Assembly (NCBI GenBank): GCA_012267415.1
Contig: JAAXGN010000101.1
Location: forward strand, 1 to 62,927
From: Candidatus Poribacteria bacterium
GTDB lineage: Bacteria; Poribacteria; WGA-4E; WGA-3G
Direction of reading: 5' to 3'
DNA: 62,927 bases
Part shown: positions 38,201-46,841 of the stretch, piece after piece
Layout: each line of letters opens with the position of its first letter
How positions within the stretch are numbered: the stretch's first letter is position 1
Notes under the pieces: model-generated
What the model saw: only the letters and a program-made list of their open reading frames with translations
What the model was told of the DNA's origin: nothing
The model's database searches: none
Translations under genes and position numbers: made by a program

Positions 38201-38683
38201 ATTGGGGTTATTTATATTGTTCTCTATATCTTGCCATGCTTTCTTCCAGAAATGTGCGTCCGTATCTAAGAAAGAATCAACTGGTGCATTGTCCGTATCT
38301 TTATAGTTGACATAAAATTTCTTGGATTGTATATACTCAACATGTATTTCATTTCCCGATTTATAAAACTCGAATGTTTTGTCTACCTCAACCTCACGAA
38401 GCTCACGGTGAAAATATTCTACTACGTGTTGCAAATGTCCTTTCACAGAAGAAGGTGTTATAAAGTCAGTATCAGATGGTGACCGCAGAAAGAAAGGATC
38501 ACCTCTTATGTCTTCATTTGCTGCGTAATACCAAATTACGTACACCTTCCGAGGGTGGGCAATATTCTGTGCCTTCGCACCGGTGATGATATTCTCACCG
38601 AAAGTTATATTCGTACCGAAGGTTATTAGAATAAGCGTTATGAAAAAGAAAATCGTCCGTGTTAGAAGACTGTTGCGTTTCAT
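35231..38683 (-). CDS. Secreted metzincin protease with YWTD propeller, dockerin and type IX-like tail
   Basis: About 1150 residues from MKRNSLL (AAAAGGAG upstream). After the signal peptide comes a metalloprotease domain with the zinc motif HELGHIFGLKHD and a Met-turn-like NGIMSYDY, fitting metzincins. Two beta-sandwich repeats follow (DFDGTDFDKNATLTFSV / DFDGTDFYRDTPLTFSV), then six YWTD (LDL-receptor class B) blades (GIALDVEGGKMYWTD, IQRANLDGSNIEDLV). A double dockerin (DVNRDGVVDIFDLVSV / DVNGDKVVNVDDFIAV), the pre-tail module and NFPNPFNPETWIPYQLA close the protein. Likely substrates are extracellular proteins (inference). Confidence 0.87.
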   Translation of the reverse strand: MKRNSLLTRTIFFFITLILITFGTNITFGENIITGAKAQNIAHPRKVYVIWYYAANEDIRGDPFFLRSPSDTDFITPSSVKGHLQHVVEYFHRELREVEVDKTFEFYKSGNEIHVEYIQSKKFYVNYKDTDNAPVDSFLDTDAHFWKKAWQDIENNINNPNSTLKPFDDCQNIYLVLVQANYGYLGNLGAAGAAITNGGKAMVALGGFETNQDKNWQAWADEEVKSVIAHELGHIFGLKHDFNTNGIMSYDYEEGGGILNDLPLLGSTNLSERSKNWLSVHPDFSGNAPAIRPADNPLKMKVSGQPFTPNNSGLPPGNDITILIPNTSNGTPKYEVFVQMDDIDGLHHVELIAPMLSSAQHGPGYDPTGQKKHKSLATYLTQNGAVNMMRKEIDITQLVQDSLDRKENSFDLFFTAIDKQGNISYGDIDKHGNFYYTHSYTVVLQRPALEVAHPLVTEKTLAGTTVILELKPTEATYVMDISTIRDAVTVNGIEGVTIDTDKDVERISDNEIKVTLDFDGTDFDKNATLTFSVAADAITNYTGDELTVEIPVTARKETLSAITVSPLTEAILNESVVTFILTGAAFEEDISKITDAVSVSGIKGVSVNPTKTQRLSDRRITVALDFDGTDFYRDTPLTFSVDAGAITNYKGAALTVEVPVTASRDESQLKIFWAGSGTGKILRANFDGSNVEGIINPTRGPVDIALDVEGGKIYWILSCYYVGCKAKIQRANLDGSNIEDLVIYRNYGRPHGIALDVEGGKMYWTDEFLNTIYSANLDGSNIEHLVTHGLRDPRGIALDIADGKMYWTDDSTDKIQRANLDGSNIEDLVTRTQGLRGPKGIALDVEGGKMYWTSHQEYYTDKIQRANLDGSNIEDLVTRTQGLRGPKGIALDVEGGKMYWTTWRRFYDDKIQRANLDGSNIEDVVTQELGGSSGIAITVLSPVNPVIVKEDVNRDGVVDIFDLVSVALQFGKTGTNNADVNGDKVVNVDDFIAVAAALGTAAAAPTARAQVQSHFTAAQLQQFLTEARASRNTSHTYQKGIAVLKQLLALLTPKETALLPNFPNPFNPETWIPYQLAKPAEVKLTIYAMDGSIVRTLDLGHQPVGTYQSRKRAAYWDGKNAVGEAVASGVYFYTLQAGDYSATRKMLILK
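35980..36247. repeat. 144-base tandem unit in the YWTD propeller
   Basis: Two consecutive blades are identical, by eye, over about 124 bases (35980-36103 and 36124-36247) at a 144-base (48-codon) period, signalling a very recent duplication within the propeller. Confidence 0.8.
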
Positions 38684-39570
38684 AGTAAAGTTCTCCTTTT
38701 TGAATGCCAAACATTCAATATTTGCTCAATTTGCGTTGGTTCTGATTGATCAAGAATACCAACTTCCTGCACCACTAATAACCGCTAATAATATAGTCTC
38801 TTACTATTGCACGACTGTGAATTATAGATGCAAAATTATCAATGAATCAAAAAATTAGGGTATTTGGACGTTATATTCCTTGTGCATACCCATTGCCAGA
38901 TGGGCGGAGACGGGGTAGAGGGATCTACCCTGGCTTTCCGTCTCCAACGTCCATTCGTAATTGTACAAGAATTCCAGAAGGAAGCCTTGTATATTATGAT
39001 GATGTTCAAAATATCATGCTTATCAATTCTGATATATGATATACTTAAACATGCACTGGCAATCTTCGCTTGGCAGTGCCGCGGTTCGGGAGTCTTGCAC
39101 ACTCGCCGAACCACCAATAAAGGATTTTTACGGATGCCGAAGATAATATTACCAAAAATTAAAATAAAATGCAACTTTTTTATTACTTTTTTTTAATTGT
39201 TCTACAATTTTTTGTGTAAAACACAGTCGGTATTCAATAATTCTTGATGATTCATAGAATATCCCACACGCAATTTCTGTATACCGATGACCATTTTGTA
39301 AACTCGTCCACAAATGTAGGTGCAAGATGCATGCCAATTAATCTACCGATAGAATTTGACATTTAGATAGTCTACCGATAGAATCTGCTATTGAGATTAG
39401 CAATTTCAATAGCAAACCCAGCACAATCTTTGTAAGAACTATTCACAAGTCTTGTGAAATATGCAAAAGTTATGCAAAGAAAAATGAACTATCGGTATAA
39501 TATAAAGTAGTAACAGTCGAATATCACGTATAAGCGAAAACGTAATATTGCGAATATAGGAGATCAAGTT
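38684..39570. other. Long gene-free regulatory stretch
   Basis: Nearly 890 bases between divergent genes without a credible gene. It holds hairpins at 38906-38945 (GGAGACGG arms with an inner GGGTAGA/TCTACCC stem) and 39083-39112 (GGTTCGG arms), an AT-rich segment, and short CTACCGATAGAAT repeats before the regulator. An sRNA is possible but not supported. Confidence 0.6.
39343..39500. promoter_or_regulatory. Repeated ACCGATAG motif upstream of the regulator gene
   Basis: CTACCGATAGAAT occurs at about 39343 and again at 39372 (29-base spacing), and its inverse ACTATCGGTATA at about 39489, 70-80 bases before the regulator's ATG. This looks like an operator set, perhaps autoregulatory. Confidence 0.4.
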
Positions 39571-41958
39571 ATGAATAAGGTTCTAATTATTACCAATGGG
39601 CAACCTTCAGATGAATTGGTGAATTACTTAGAGGAAAAGGATTATTCCCCGATCACTGTTGAGACCCGTGAAGAAGGTTTGGATAAGATTGAAAATTCCA
39701 GGGACTTGAAAGTTGTTCTGATCAATGTGGAATCGTCAGGAAAGAAAGGTTTGCGGACATTGAAGCAGATTAAGAACATACCCCGAAAGATTAACGTAAT
39801 TTTGATCGGAGCAGGTGTGCAAACAGCGAGAAAGGGAATGCTTTACAATGCATTGGATGTGCTGTCTGAAAGTACCGATATGGAAGGGATCCATAAAGTG
39901 CTTGAATCGGCGTTTAAGCGACAAACTATCCGAAGAAAAGCTGCCCGCCGTTTAAGGCGCATCTATAAGGGGACGTTTGATCGCGCATTTAACCGTCCAC
40001 CTGACCTAAGTGATACATTCGATACTTCAGACGAAGATGAAGATTATCGAAGTGAAACATTCTTTACCTTAGATGAAGATGAAGATTCTCAGAACAAGTA
40101 TTTTCTCGTTGGAGAACATAGGACAATGTTTGAAGTAAATAAAGCAATCGGCAGAATAGCCAACAGGAAAGTTTCTGTGTGGCTTGAGGGTGAACCAGGC
40201 ACGGGAAAAGGATGGGCTGCACGTTTAATTCATGAAGATAGTAACCGTTCAGAGGAACCGTTTGTCACGATTGATTGTGGCGCAGTCCCCGAAGAACTTT
40301 TTGAAAGTGAAATGTTTGGTCATAAAGAGGGGGCATTTACAAATGCGGAATCAGAGAAAAAGGGGAAAATAGAAGAAGCTGATGGCGGCGTTCTATTTTT
40401 AGATGAAGTTGGCAATATGCCTCTCTCACAACAGAAGAAACTGCTGAATGTGCTACAAACAGGCAAGTTCATGCGCGTCGGTGAAACGAAGGAAACTAAA
40501 GCAGATGTACGGGTGATTAGTGCTACTAATCGGAATCTGGAGGAAATGATGGAACGGGAGGAATTCCGAAAGGATCTATACCAACGGTTATGTGCATATA
40601 AAATCTCATTGCCGCCTTTGCGAGAAAAGAAGGACGATATTCCGTTACTCGTCGCAAATTTCTTACAACGTTATAAAGAAGAAAATGATAAACCCATATA
40701 CGGTGTTTCTAAAGAGGTGAGAATCTTTTTTAGAAGTTATAATTGGCCCGGAAACGTTCGCGAATTAGAGAACTGCCTTAAAGCCGCGATAGCCAATTCA
40801 CAAGACGATGTGATTCTACTCAACGACCTTCCACCAGAAATCTATGACGGTAGCAGCAATGGCGACTCAGGTTCACAAGACGATGTGATTCTATTCAACG
40901 ACCTTCCACCAGAAATCTATGACGGTAGCAGCAATGGCGACTCAGATGGAAACGGACCGGAAAGGCAATCTTCAAGAACGCTGGTCACCCCTGTCCGTGA
41001 GAAACTGTTTGATCTACCAGTCGTAGTGTTATGCAAACTCATCGCTGATGTAGAATTGGGGATCCCTGACGAATGGTGGAGCAGGTTCTCTGATGATGGA
41101 TTCTCCCGAGTGGCGAAAGCAAGAGACGAAATTGAAAGTTGGGAATTAGAATGGAACACGACCTGGTTTGAGCTTTCTGATTTATCGGAACGTATTAAGA
41201 CGGTGGTTGACGGTGCTATTGCCAAAATATCACATCAACATCAGATCGCTGACGAACCCATTGCTGAAGCCGAACCCATCAGTATAGAAGGAAGAACACT
41301 CAGAGGTAGTCTCACAGCGGTTTTACACGAAGTTGTAAAGGCACACGGGTATGACAGAGAAAAGGCTGCGCATGAGTTAAATATGCAGCTGGAGCAGTTG
41401 GAAAGGCGTCTCTCGTATATCGTCAACGAAGAGGAATATGGAGGTGATCTTGAAAAGGCAGCAGAAGCATTGCGTATTCATGTAAGCCAGTTGGAGGAGT
41501 GGATATCTAAATGGACAAATGATGACAGAGATGATAGGAAGAATAAAATGCGAACCGATAAAGTGCCTTCATCTAAATTGAGACCTGCACCATTTCGCCG
41601 CGATGAGATCAGAAGACTTCTTACAAAATCAGTTACCTCCTTTGTTTTGGATAATTTCTCCCGTGTGCAGTGGCGGGACAAAAACCTGAAAGGTAAAATA
41701 CGGACTGTTCACCTCGCTTTGAAAGTGCTATCTAAACGTCTGAACAAAGAGCACGGTTATTTCTATTTCGGAGGAATGACATTTTCGCAAATTGAGAGGA
41801 GTATTTATCGTCGGGCACCCTACATATATAAAACGCCTCAGTTAGCAGCAGAGGCACTCAATGTGGATATGAGAACGTTACGGAAACACTGGCCTAGAGA
41901 CAAAGAGTGGCCCTGGGCAGGAGATTCCCTTAGTCATGACACGCTTTTTATAGGTTAG
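39571..41958 (+). CDS. AAA+ transcriptional regulator, sigma54-activator family, atypical
   Basis: 795 residues. N-terminal receiver-like domain (1-115) in which the phosphoacceptor Asp position is Asn52 (VVLINVES), so it should not be phosphorylated. A sigma54-activator AAA+ domain follows: Walker A GEPGTGKG (207-214), GAFTNA (254-259) where activators have GAFTGA, and Walker B GGVLFLDEV (272-280). Two tandem 25-residue repeats (SQDDVILLNDLPPEIYDG) come next, then a long C-terminal region with Fis-like helix-turn-helix candidates (KAAHELNMQLEQLERRL, KAAEALRIHVSQLEEWI, LAAEALNVDMRTLRKHW). Sigma54 contact is doubtful. TAGGAGA Shine-Dalgarno. Confidence 0.82.
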   Translation: MNKVLIITNGQPSDELVNYLEEKDYSPITVETREEGLDKIENSRDLKVVLINVESSGKKGLRTLKQIKNIPRKINVILIGAGVQTARKGMLYNALDVLSESTDMEGIHKVLESAFKRQTIRRKAARRLRRIYKGTFDRAFNRPPDLSDTFDTSDEDEDYRSETFFTLDEDEDSQNKYFLVGEHRTMFEVNKAIGRIANRKVSVWLEGEPGTGKGWAARLIHEDSNRSEEPFVTIDCGAVPEELFESEMFGHKEGAFTNAESEKKGKIEEADGGVLFLDEVGNMPLSQQKKLLNVLQTGKFMRVGETKETKADVRVISATNRNLEEMMEREEFRKDLYQRLCAYKISLPPLREKKDDIPLLVANFLQRYKEENDKPIYGVSKEVRIFFRSYNWPGNVRELENCLKAAIANSQDDVILLNDLPPEIYDGSSNGDSGSQDDVILFNDLPPEIYDGSSNGDSDGNGPERQSSRTLVTPVREKLFDLPVVVLCKLIADVELGIPDEWWSRFSDDGFSRVAKARDEIESWELEWNTTWFELSDLSERIKTVVDGAIAKISHQHQIADEPIAEAEPISIEGRTLRGSLTAVLHEVVKAHGYDREKAAHELNMQLEQLERRLSYIVNEEEYGGDLEKAAEALRIHVSQLEEWISKWTNDDRDDRKNKMRTDKVPSSKLRPAPFRRDEIRRLLTKSVTSFVLDNFSRVQWRDKNLKGKIRTVHLALKVLSKRLNKEHGYFYFGGMTFSQIERSIYRRAPYIYKTPQLAAEALNVDMRTLRKHWPRDKEWPWAGDSLSHDTLFIG
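40798..40947. repeat. In-frame 75-base tandem duplication
   Basis: Two copies of a 25-codon unit (SQDDVIL[L/F]NDLPPEIYDG plus SSNGDS) right after the AAA+ domain; they differ by very few bases, so the duplication is recent. Confidence 0.85.
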
Positions 41959-41980
41959 GAGCAATTCTAATTGTGCCTAA

Positions 41981-42058
41981 GCTGGTAGGTGCGATTTCCT
42001 AATCGCACCTACCAGCCTGGAGAAATCATAATAACCTGATTATTTATTTAATCTTCAT
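41981..42058. repeat. TIR element, right part
   Basis: GGTAGGTGCGATT / AATCGCACCTACC hairpin followed by CCTGATTATTTATTTAATCTTCAT, the right end of the MITE-like family. No matching left end; lies between the regulator and the SppA gene. Confidence 0.7.
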
Positions 42059-42172
42059 ACAATGGACTGTTCGTAATTCATCTTTTGATTGACATAATCC
42101 CTTTCACTGTTGTAAAATACATAGGAATATGTATCCTAACTGACATCATTACCGATCCCAAAAGGAGACACT

Positions 42173-43990
42173 ATGAAAACATCAAAAACCTACTGGAAAA
42201 CACTGATACTACTGCTTCTATTTACGCTAATAATTCTCCCTCTCTCAGCAGATGAACACGGGGAAGAAGAAGCAGCCCCACCCGTTAAAAAATACGTAGA
42301 GTTCACACTCAGTGGCACATACGCCGATATAAAAGAGATGAGTTTGTTCGGAACTGCATCAACCAAAACAGTACGTGGATTACTGAAAAAGTTAGATGCA
42401 CTCAAAAACAACGAAGAAGTCGCAGGGATTATCTTCAAAATAGGAAATATCGGAATTGGATGGGGAAATCTACAAGAAATTCGCAATAAACTGAACGAAT
42501 TCCAAGAAACCGACAAGGAATTAATCGCTTATCTTGAAGGTGGAGGGAACGCAGAATACCTACTCGCCACTACGATGGATCGGATTGTCCTGATGCCTGT
42601 CGGAATTCTTAACATGACTGGAATACGTGCCGAAATCATGTTCTTCAAAGGACTGTTAGAGAAACTGGATGTAGAAGCCGATATGCTCGCTATGGGAAAA
42701 TTCAAATCCGGAGTTGAACCTTTCACACGCGACAGCATGTCAGATGCTTTCAACGAATCTATGACGAGCCTTCTTGATGATATCTATGCACAGATGTTAG
42801 CAAAGATCGCCGACGGTAGAGACGAGATTACAGCAGACGATGCTGCGGATTTAATTGACCGTGGACCCTTTACCGCAAAGGAAGCACAAGAAGCAAAACT
42901 CGTTGACGAACTGCATTACTATGATGAACTCTTGGATACGATCAGAGAGAAACCCGATGTAGAACTGTCAACAAAGGATGACAAAAAGGGAAGAAAATTA
43001 CCAGACCTAAACAGTCCGTTCGGACTGATGCAGCTCCTCAACATGTTCACTTCTTCGCAACGTGCAAGACATCGTCCTGCGGACAAGCAGATCGCACTCA
43101 TCTATGCAAGCGGTCCTATATTGCCTGACATCAGTATGCCTTTTTCTACGACATCTCTGATTTCACCCAAGACGTTCAAGAAAGCGTTTAAAAAGGCTCG
43201 TGAAGACGATAAGATTAAGGCAGTCGTATTTCGCATAGATAGTCCAGGCGGTTCAGCGATAGCATCTGACCTGATTTGGCGTGAAGTGATGCTCACACAA
43301 CGTGAAAAACCGGTTGTCGTTTCTATGGCAAATATGGCAGCATCAGGTGGATACTATATCGCAATGGCAGCAGGAACAATCGTAGCACAACCCGGAACGC
43401 TTACAGGCTCAATCGGTGTCTACGGTGGAAAACTCAATATGAAGGGTCTCTATAACAAAGTCGGTTTGACAAAAGAGATCATCCCGCGAGGAAAGAACGC
43501 TACCCTCTATTCTGACTACGGTGGTTTCTCCGACACAGAACGAGAACGCGTCGAAAAAATGATGAAAACTATATATGAAGATTTCGTCAATAAGGCGGCT
43601 GCAGGGAGAGAAAAGACGTTTGACGAAATCAATGAAATAGCACAGGGTAGAGTCTGGACAGGTAAACAGGCAAAAGAACTCGGTCTGGTTGATGAACTCG
43701 GTGGACTTGATACCGCACTCTCCATCGCAAAAGAAAAGGGTGGAATAGCGGATGGTGATAAATACAACATTATCGTCCTGCCAGAGCAGAAAACCTTTTT
43801 TGAACAGATGATGGAGAGCATGCTTGATGAAGAAGCATCAATCTCAATGCCTTTACCTTTACAGGCAGCACAACAGCATCCTGCTTTTTCTATGCTAAGC
43901 AAACATCTGCATCAGATAACAACTTGGTTAACCCTATTTGACAGAGAACGGGTTGTCACTGCCTTACCTTACGATATTATTATTCGGTGA
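42173..43990 (+). CDS. sppA: Signal peptide peptidase SppA, 67K type
   Basis: 605 residues, the double-domain size of E. coli-type SppA. It has an N-terminal signal/anchor (about 8-24). The Ser/Lys dyad is recognisable: general-base Lys in GKFKSGVEPF (K178) and nucleophile Ser in NMAASGGYYIA (S391), plus FRIDSPGGSAIAS and TLTGSIGVYGG. It degrades residual signal peptides at the membrane, sensible for a secretion-heavy organism. AAAAGGAGA Shine-Dalgarno. The next gene starts seven bases after the stop, indicating an operon. Confidence 0.92.
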   Translation: MKTSKTYWKTLILLLLFTLIILPLSADEHGEEEAAPPVKKYVEFTLSGTYADIKEMSLFGTASTKTVRGLLKKLDALKNNEEVAGIIFKIGNIGIGWGNLQEIRNKLNEFQETDKELIAYLEGGGNAEYLLATTMDRIVLMPVGILNMTGIRAEIMFFKGLLEKLDVEADMLAMGKFKSGVEPFTRDSMSDAFNESMTSLLDDIYAQMLAKIADGRDEITADDAADLIDRGPFTAKEAQEAKLVDELHYYDELLDTIREKPDVELSTKDDKKGRKLPDLNSPFGLMQLLNMFTSSQRARHRPADKQIALIYASGPILPDISMPFSTTSLISPKTFKKAFKKAREDDKIKAVVFRIDSPGGSAIASDLIWREVMLTQREKPVVVSMANMAASGGYYIAMAAGTIVAQPGTLTGSIGVYGGKLNMKGLYNKVGLTKEIIPRGKNATLYSDYGGFSDTERERVEKMMKTIYEDFVNKAAAGREKTFDEINEIAQGRVWTGKQAKELGLVDELGGLDTALSIAKEKGGIADGDKYNIIVLPEQKTFFEQMMESMLDEEASISMPLPLQAAQQHPAFSMLSKHLHQITTWLTLFDRERVVTALPYDIIIR

Positions 43991-43997
43991 TTTTATT

Positions 43998-44801
43998 ATG
44001 AATACAGACAATTTTAACGTTGATGTGACGGATAAACAGGTATCCTTTTTTCAAGAGAACGGATACCTGAGCATCCCGCGCATCACAACAGATGATGAGG
44101 TAGAATGGCTCAAAGGCATCTACGACACACTTTTCAATGAACGTACAGGTGAGGAACAGGGACGTTATTTTGACCTTGCCGGTCCCCGTGCCCACAAAGG
44201 ACGTGAAACACTGCCGCAGGTATTAGGTCCAGAAGCACAGTTCCCTGAACTCCGTGAGACGATCTATTTCAAGAACGCACAGCGACTCGCAGCAAAGCTG
44301 CTCAGTGTAGAAAGAGAGAAGGTCGGTGGTGGCGGACACATGATATTAAAACCCGCAAACTACGGCAACGAAACCCCTTGGCATCAGGACGAAGCATACT
44401 GGAATCCGGAAGTCTTACCACATAGTTTAAGTGTTTGGCTACCACTGGACAGAGCGACCCTTGAAAGTGGTTGTCTACATTTCATACCGAAATCCCATAA
44501 AGGTGACATCCGTTGGCATCGGCATATTGACAATGATCCGCTTGTGCATGGGTTGGTAACAGATGATGTTGATCCATCCGAAGCCGTTGCGTGTCCCATA
44601 CCTGCAGGTGGAGCTACATTTCATCATTGTCGGACCTTACACTATTCCGCACCCAACAGCACCGACCAAGTACGTAGAGCATACATTCTTGTCTTTAGTG
44701 GACCGTCTAAGAGGTTAGAAAAACCCGCGCACCGTCCGTGGATACAAGAGGAGCAGGAAGCACTTGCGAAATTGAAGTCTTTAGCAGCGGATGGGGAGTA
44801 G
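43998..44801 (+). CDS. Phytanoyl-CoA dioxygenase (PhyH) family protein
   Basis: 267 residues from MNTDNFNVDV. The Fe(II)-binding HxD is H129/D131 (PWHQDEAYW) and the distal His is H215 (HYSAPN), with Arg 226/227 for 2-oxoglutarate. N-terminal FFQENGYLSIPRI is typical PhyH. An upstream in-frame start inside the SppA gene is rejected. Probably translated from the SppA transcript; a functional link is not obvious. Paralogue of the protein at 958-1731 but clearly diverged. Confidence 0.88.
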   Translation: MNTDNFNVDVTDKQVSFFQENGYLSIPRITTDDEVEWLKGIYDTLFNERTGEEQGRYFDLAGPRAHKGRETLPQVLGPEAQFPELRETIYFKNAQRLAAKLLSVEREKVGGGGHMILKPANYGNETPWHQDEAYWNPEVLPHSLSVWLPLDRATLESGCLHFIPKSHKGDIRWHRHIDNDPLVHGLVTDDVDPSEAVACPIPAGGATFHHCRTLHYSAPNSTDQVRRAYILVFSGPSKRLEKPAHRPWIQEEQEALAKLKSLAADGE

Positions 44802-45619
44802 CGACTACATATTATAAACGAGTTCTGCTAATTCACTTTTAGCAACCAATTGTTTTACATAGAAAGGTTTATCTGAATATCCTATATTAGTTGAGGAACT
44901 GTTTAGTCCCGTAGGGACGGTATGTTTATAGAAAAACGTTATCCTAACTCTCTTTAGTCCCGACAAATCATGGCGAATACCAAACGCGTATTCGCCCAAG
45001 CGCATTTGGTGTTGATTTGGTAGAGACGCTATGTTTATGTTATTACCTAATGTTACACATATCGTCCCTACGGGACTAAAGAACGGTGTTGAACCATGAT
45101 CTATAAACATATCGTCCCTACGGGACTGAGGTGACCATTAGATTGGATCTATCTTCTTAAATTGACGCCTATGGGGCGATTAGGAAATCGCACCTACCGG
45201 CCTGGATACATCACTAAAACAGCCTATAAAGAGCAATTTGAAAATTTACCAATTGGGAATCTTGGGACACAGCAATGATAATTAAAAAGTGAAAAATACC
45301 TCAAGCGATGACACAGAAACCGAACTATTGATTGCATATTTTTCTTTATATATAAAAGCGACCATGAAACAGCCAAAAGACCCTACGTGCCCATCTGTGT
45401 AACCTGCGTGATCTCCGCGTCATCCGCGATTCAGACAGATAAGTGATATAAACTTTACACACCCTGAGACACAAATTTCTTGAATTCCCACAACAATCGT
45501 GGTATACTCCATAAAATATAAGCAGATTTTCAGAATAAACAAGGTCATAAAACAGTGGTAACGGCACACGGAGTGTGCCTACTACTATGCAGGTTCAGAA
45601 TAAGCAAGGTCATTATACA
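44802..45619. other. Gene-free stretch with inverted repeats
   Basis: Contains 27-base inverted arms (AGTCCCGTAGGGACGGTATG... at 44905-44931 and the complement at 45101-45127, one mismatch), several half-copies between them, and a partial GGCGATTAGGAAATCGCACCTACCGG hairpin near 45175-45203. A tail of 'GTGATCTCCGCGTCATCCGCG' repeats occurs near 45409. No gene seen. Confidence 0.65.
44905..45127. repeat. TAGTCCCGTAGGGAC repeat pair (inverted)
   Basis: Outer arms complement each other over 27 bases with one mismatch; further copies lie inside. The same sequence makes up 53175-53283. Confidence 0.75.
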
Positions 45620-46648
45620 ATGAACATTTTCTGCACTGGTATCAGTTGCTCAGGACGCAAAGAACTCCTCAAAGACTTTGAAGCACTCTGTATACAGAGA
45701 CAACTCAATATCGGTTTCTTCAACGTCGGCGATTATATGCACAGAGTCGCAGCCGAAGCACGTGTCCATTTCACTGAAAAAGTCCTCGACTCTGATCCAG
45801 CAGTTTTGTCATTAGCACGTCGAACCGCATTCTACGAAATCGCAAGAGACGCAAAATCTTACGAACACGCAATCATAGGCCTACACGCATGCTTCCGATG
45901 GCGAGGAAGTCTCCTTGAAGGTTTCTCATTCAAAGACATTGATATCATACCGCCAGACATGTTTATCAACGTAGTGGACAATATCGCTGACATCTACGCA
46001 CGGATGGAAAGAAGCACACAATGGTCTGGTATTAGAAAGGCTGCACTAAATGTCTGGTTAGATGAGGAGGAATTCCTCACCAGACAACTCGCACATCTGT
46101 CAGATAAACCCCATTTCACCGTCGCAAGACAACACGACCTTGCAAATTTCGCTGAGCTACTCTTTTCAGATAAACCGAAGTTCTATCTCAGTTATCCGAT
46201 AACGCTGCTTAGAGATACACCAGAAGACATACAGCAAATACGCAAACTGGGTGAAATACTATCGCAAAAGTATATCTGCTTTGATCCACTAACGATTAAG
46301 GATATGGCACTCGTTACCTCTTCAAAAGCGGATGGTAATGATGAGATGTTAAATGTCCCAGAAACAATGAGCGAATTGGACGATGACGTAATTGAACAGA
46401 TCAAAACGCGAACCATCTCACGAGACTATCAGTTTGTCCACCAAAGCGATTTTGTCGTTGTCATATATCCTACAGACAAATTATCTCCAGGGGTCTTAAG
46501 CGAAATGAATTACGCCACACGTCACAATAAACCTGTCTATGCTGTCTACAAAGAGACACGAAGCATCTTCTTTGAAAACCTGTGCGATAAGATATTCGAT
46601 ACATTTGAGGAGTTAGAAGAGTTTTTGAAAGAAACATATCAAAAATGA
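45620..46648 (+). CDS. P-loop kinase-like / nucleoside 2-deoxyribosyltransferase-like fusion
   Basis: About 342 residues from MNIFCTGIS. The N-terminal part has a nucleotide-kinase-like P-loop variant (GISCSGRKE, 7-15; no Ser/Thr after the Lys), resembling archaeal-type adenylate-kinase-like ATPases. The C-terminal part (from about 190) has KFYLSYPITLLRDTPEDI, SDFVVVIYP, SPGVLSEMNYATRHNKPVYAVY, a nucleoside 2-deoxyribosyltransferase-like signature (the Glu in SEMNYA is the equivalent of the family's E-x-x-Y-A). The combination suggests nucleotide sugar-bond chemistry or nucleotide sensing, but the function is unknown. AAGGT precedes the ATG. Confidence 0.72.
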   Translation: MNIFCTGISCSGRKELLKDFEALCIQRQLNIGFFNVGDYMHRVAAEARVHFTEKVLDSDPAVLSLARRTAFYEIARDAKSYEHAIIGLHACFRWRGSLLEGFSFKDIDIIPPDMFINVVDNIADIYARMERSTQWSGIRKAALNVWLDEEEFLTRQLAHLSDKPHFTVARQHDLANFAELLFSDKPKFYLSYPITLLRDTPEDIQQIRKLGEILSQKYICFDPLTIKDMALVTSSKADGNDEMLNVPETMSELDDDVIEQIKTRTISRDYQFVHQSDFVVVIYPTDKLSPGVLSEMNYATRHNKPVYAVYKETRSIFFENLCDKIFDTFEELEEFLKETYQK

Positions 46649-46703
46649 TAATGCTTGAAACCAAACTAGTGCTTAGTCAAGTGTTTTTGATGGCACTAAA
46701 AAA

Positions 46704-46832
46704 GTCGGGAATCGGTCAGAAATATGTTAACTGGCCTCCTACAATACAAAAGATTCTGTAGGAGCCCAGTTAATATTAAGCTGGCCGAATCGCGACCTAC
46801 TAAAAAGTCGGGAATCGGAGTTCCCTCCTACT
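46704..46832. repeat. REP hairpins in the ATP-grasp gene leader
   Basis: AACTGGCCTCCTACA / TGTAGGAGCCCAGTT form a hairpin (46729-46771); a GTCGGGAATCGGAGTTCCCTCC copy lies at 46808-46830, ten bases before the ATG, where no Shine-Dalgarno is evident. Confidence 0.65.
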
Positions 46833-46841
46833 CTCTTTCTT

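Noticed and set aside
39571..41958. Classical two-component sigma54 response regulator
   Set aside because: Receiver Asp is replaced by Asn and GAFTGA is altered; no histidine kinase gene is adjacent.
44802..45204. CRISPR array
   Set aside because: The repeats are inverted, spaced irregularly and form hairpins; spacers are not unique units of equal length, and no cas genes are near.
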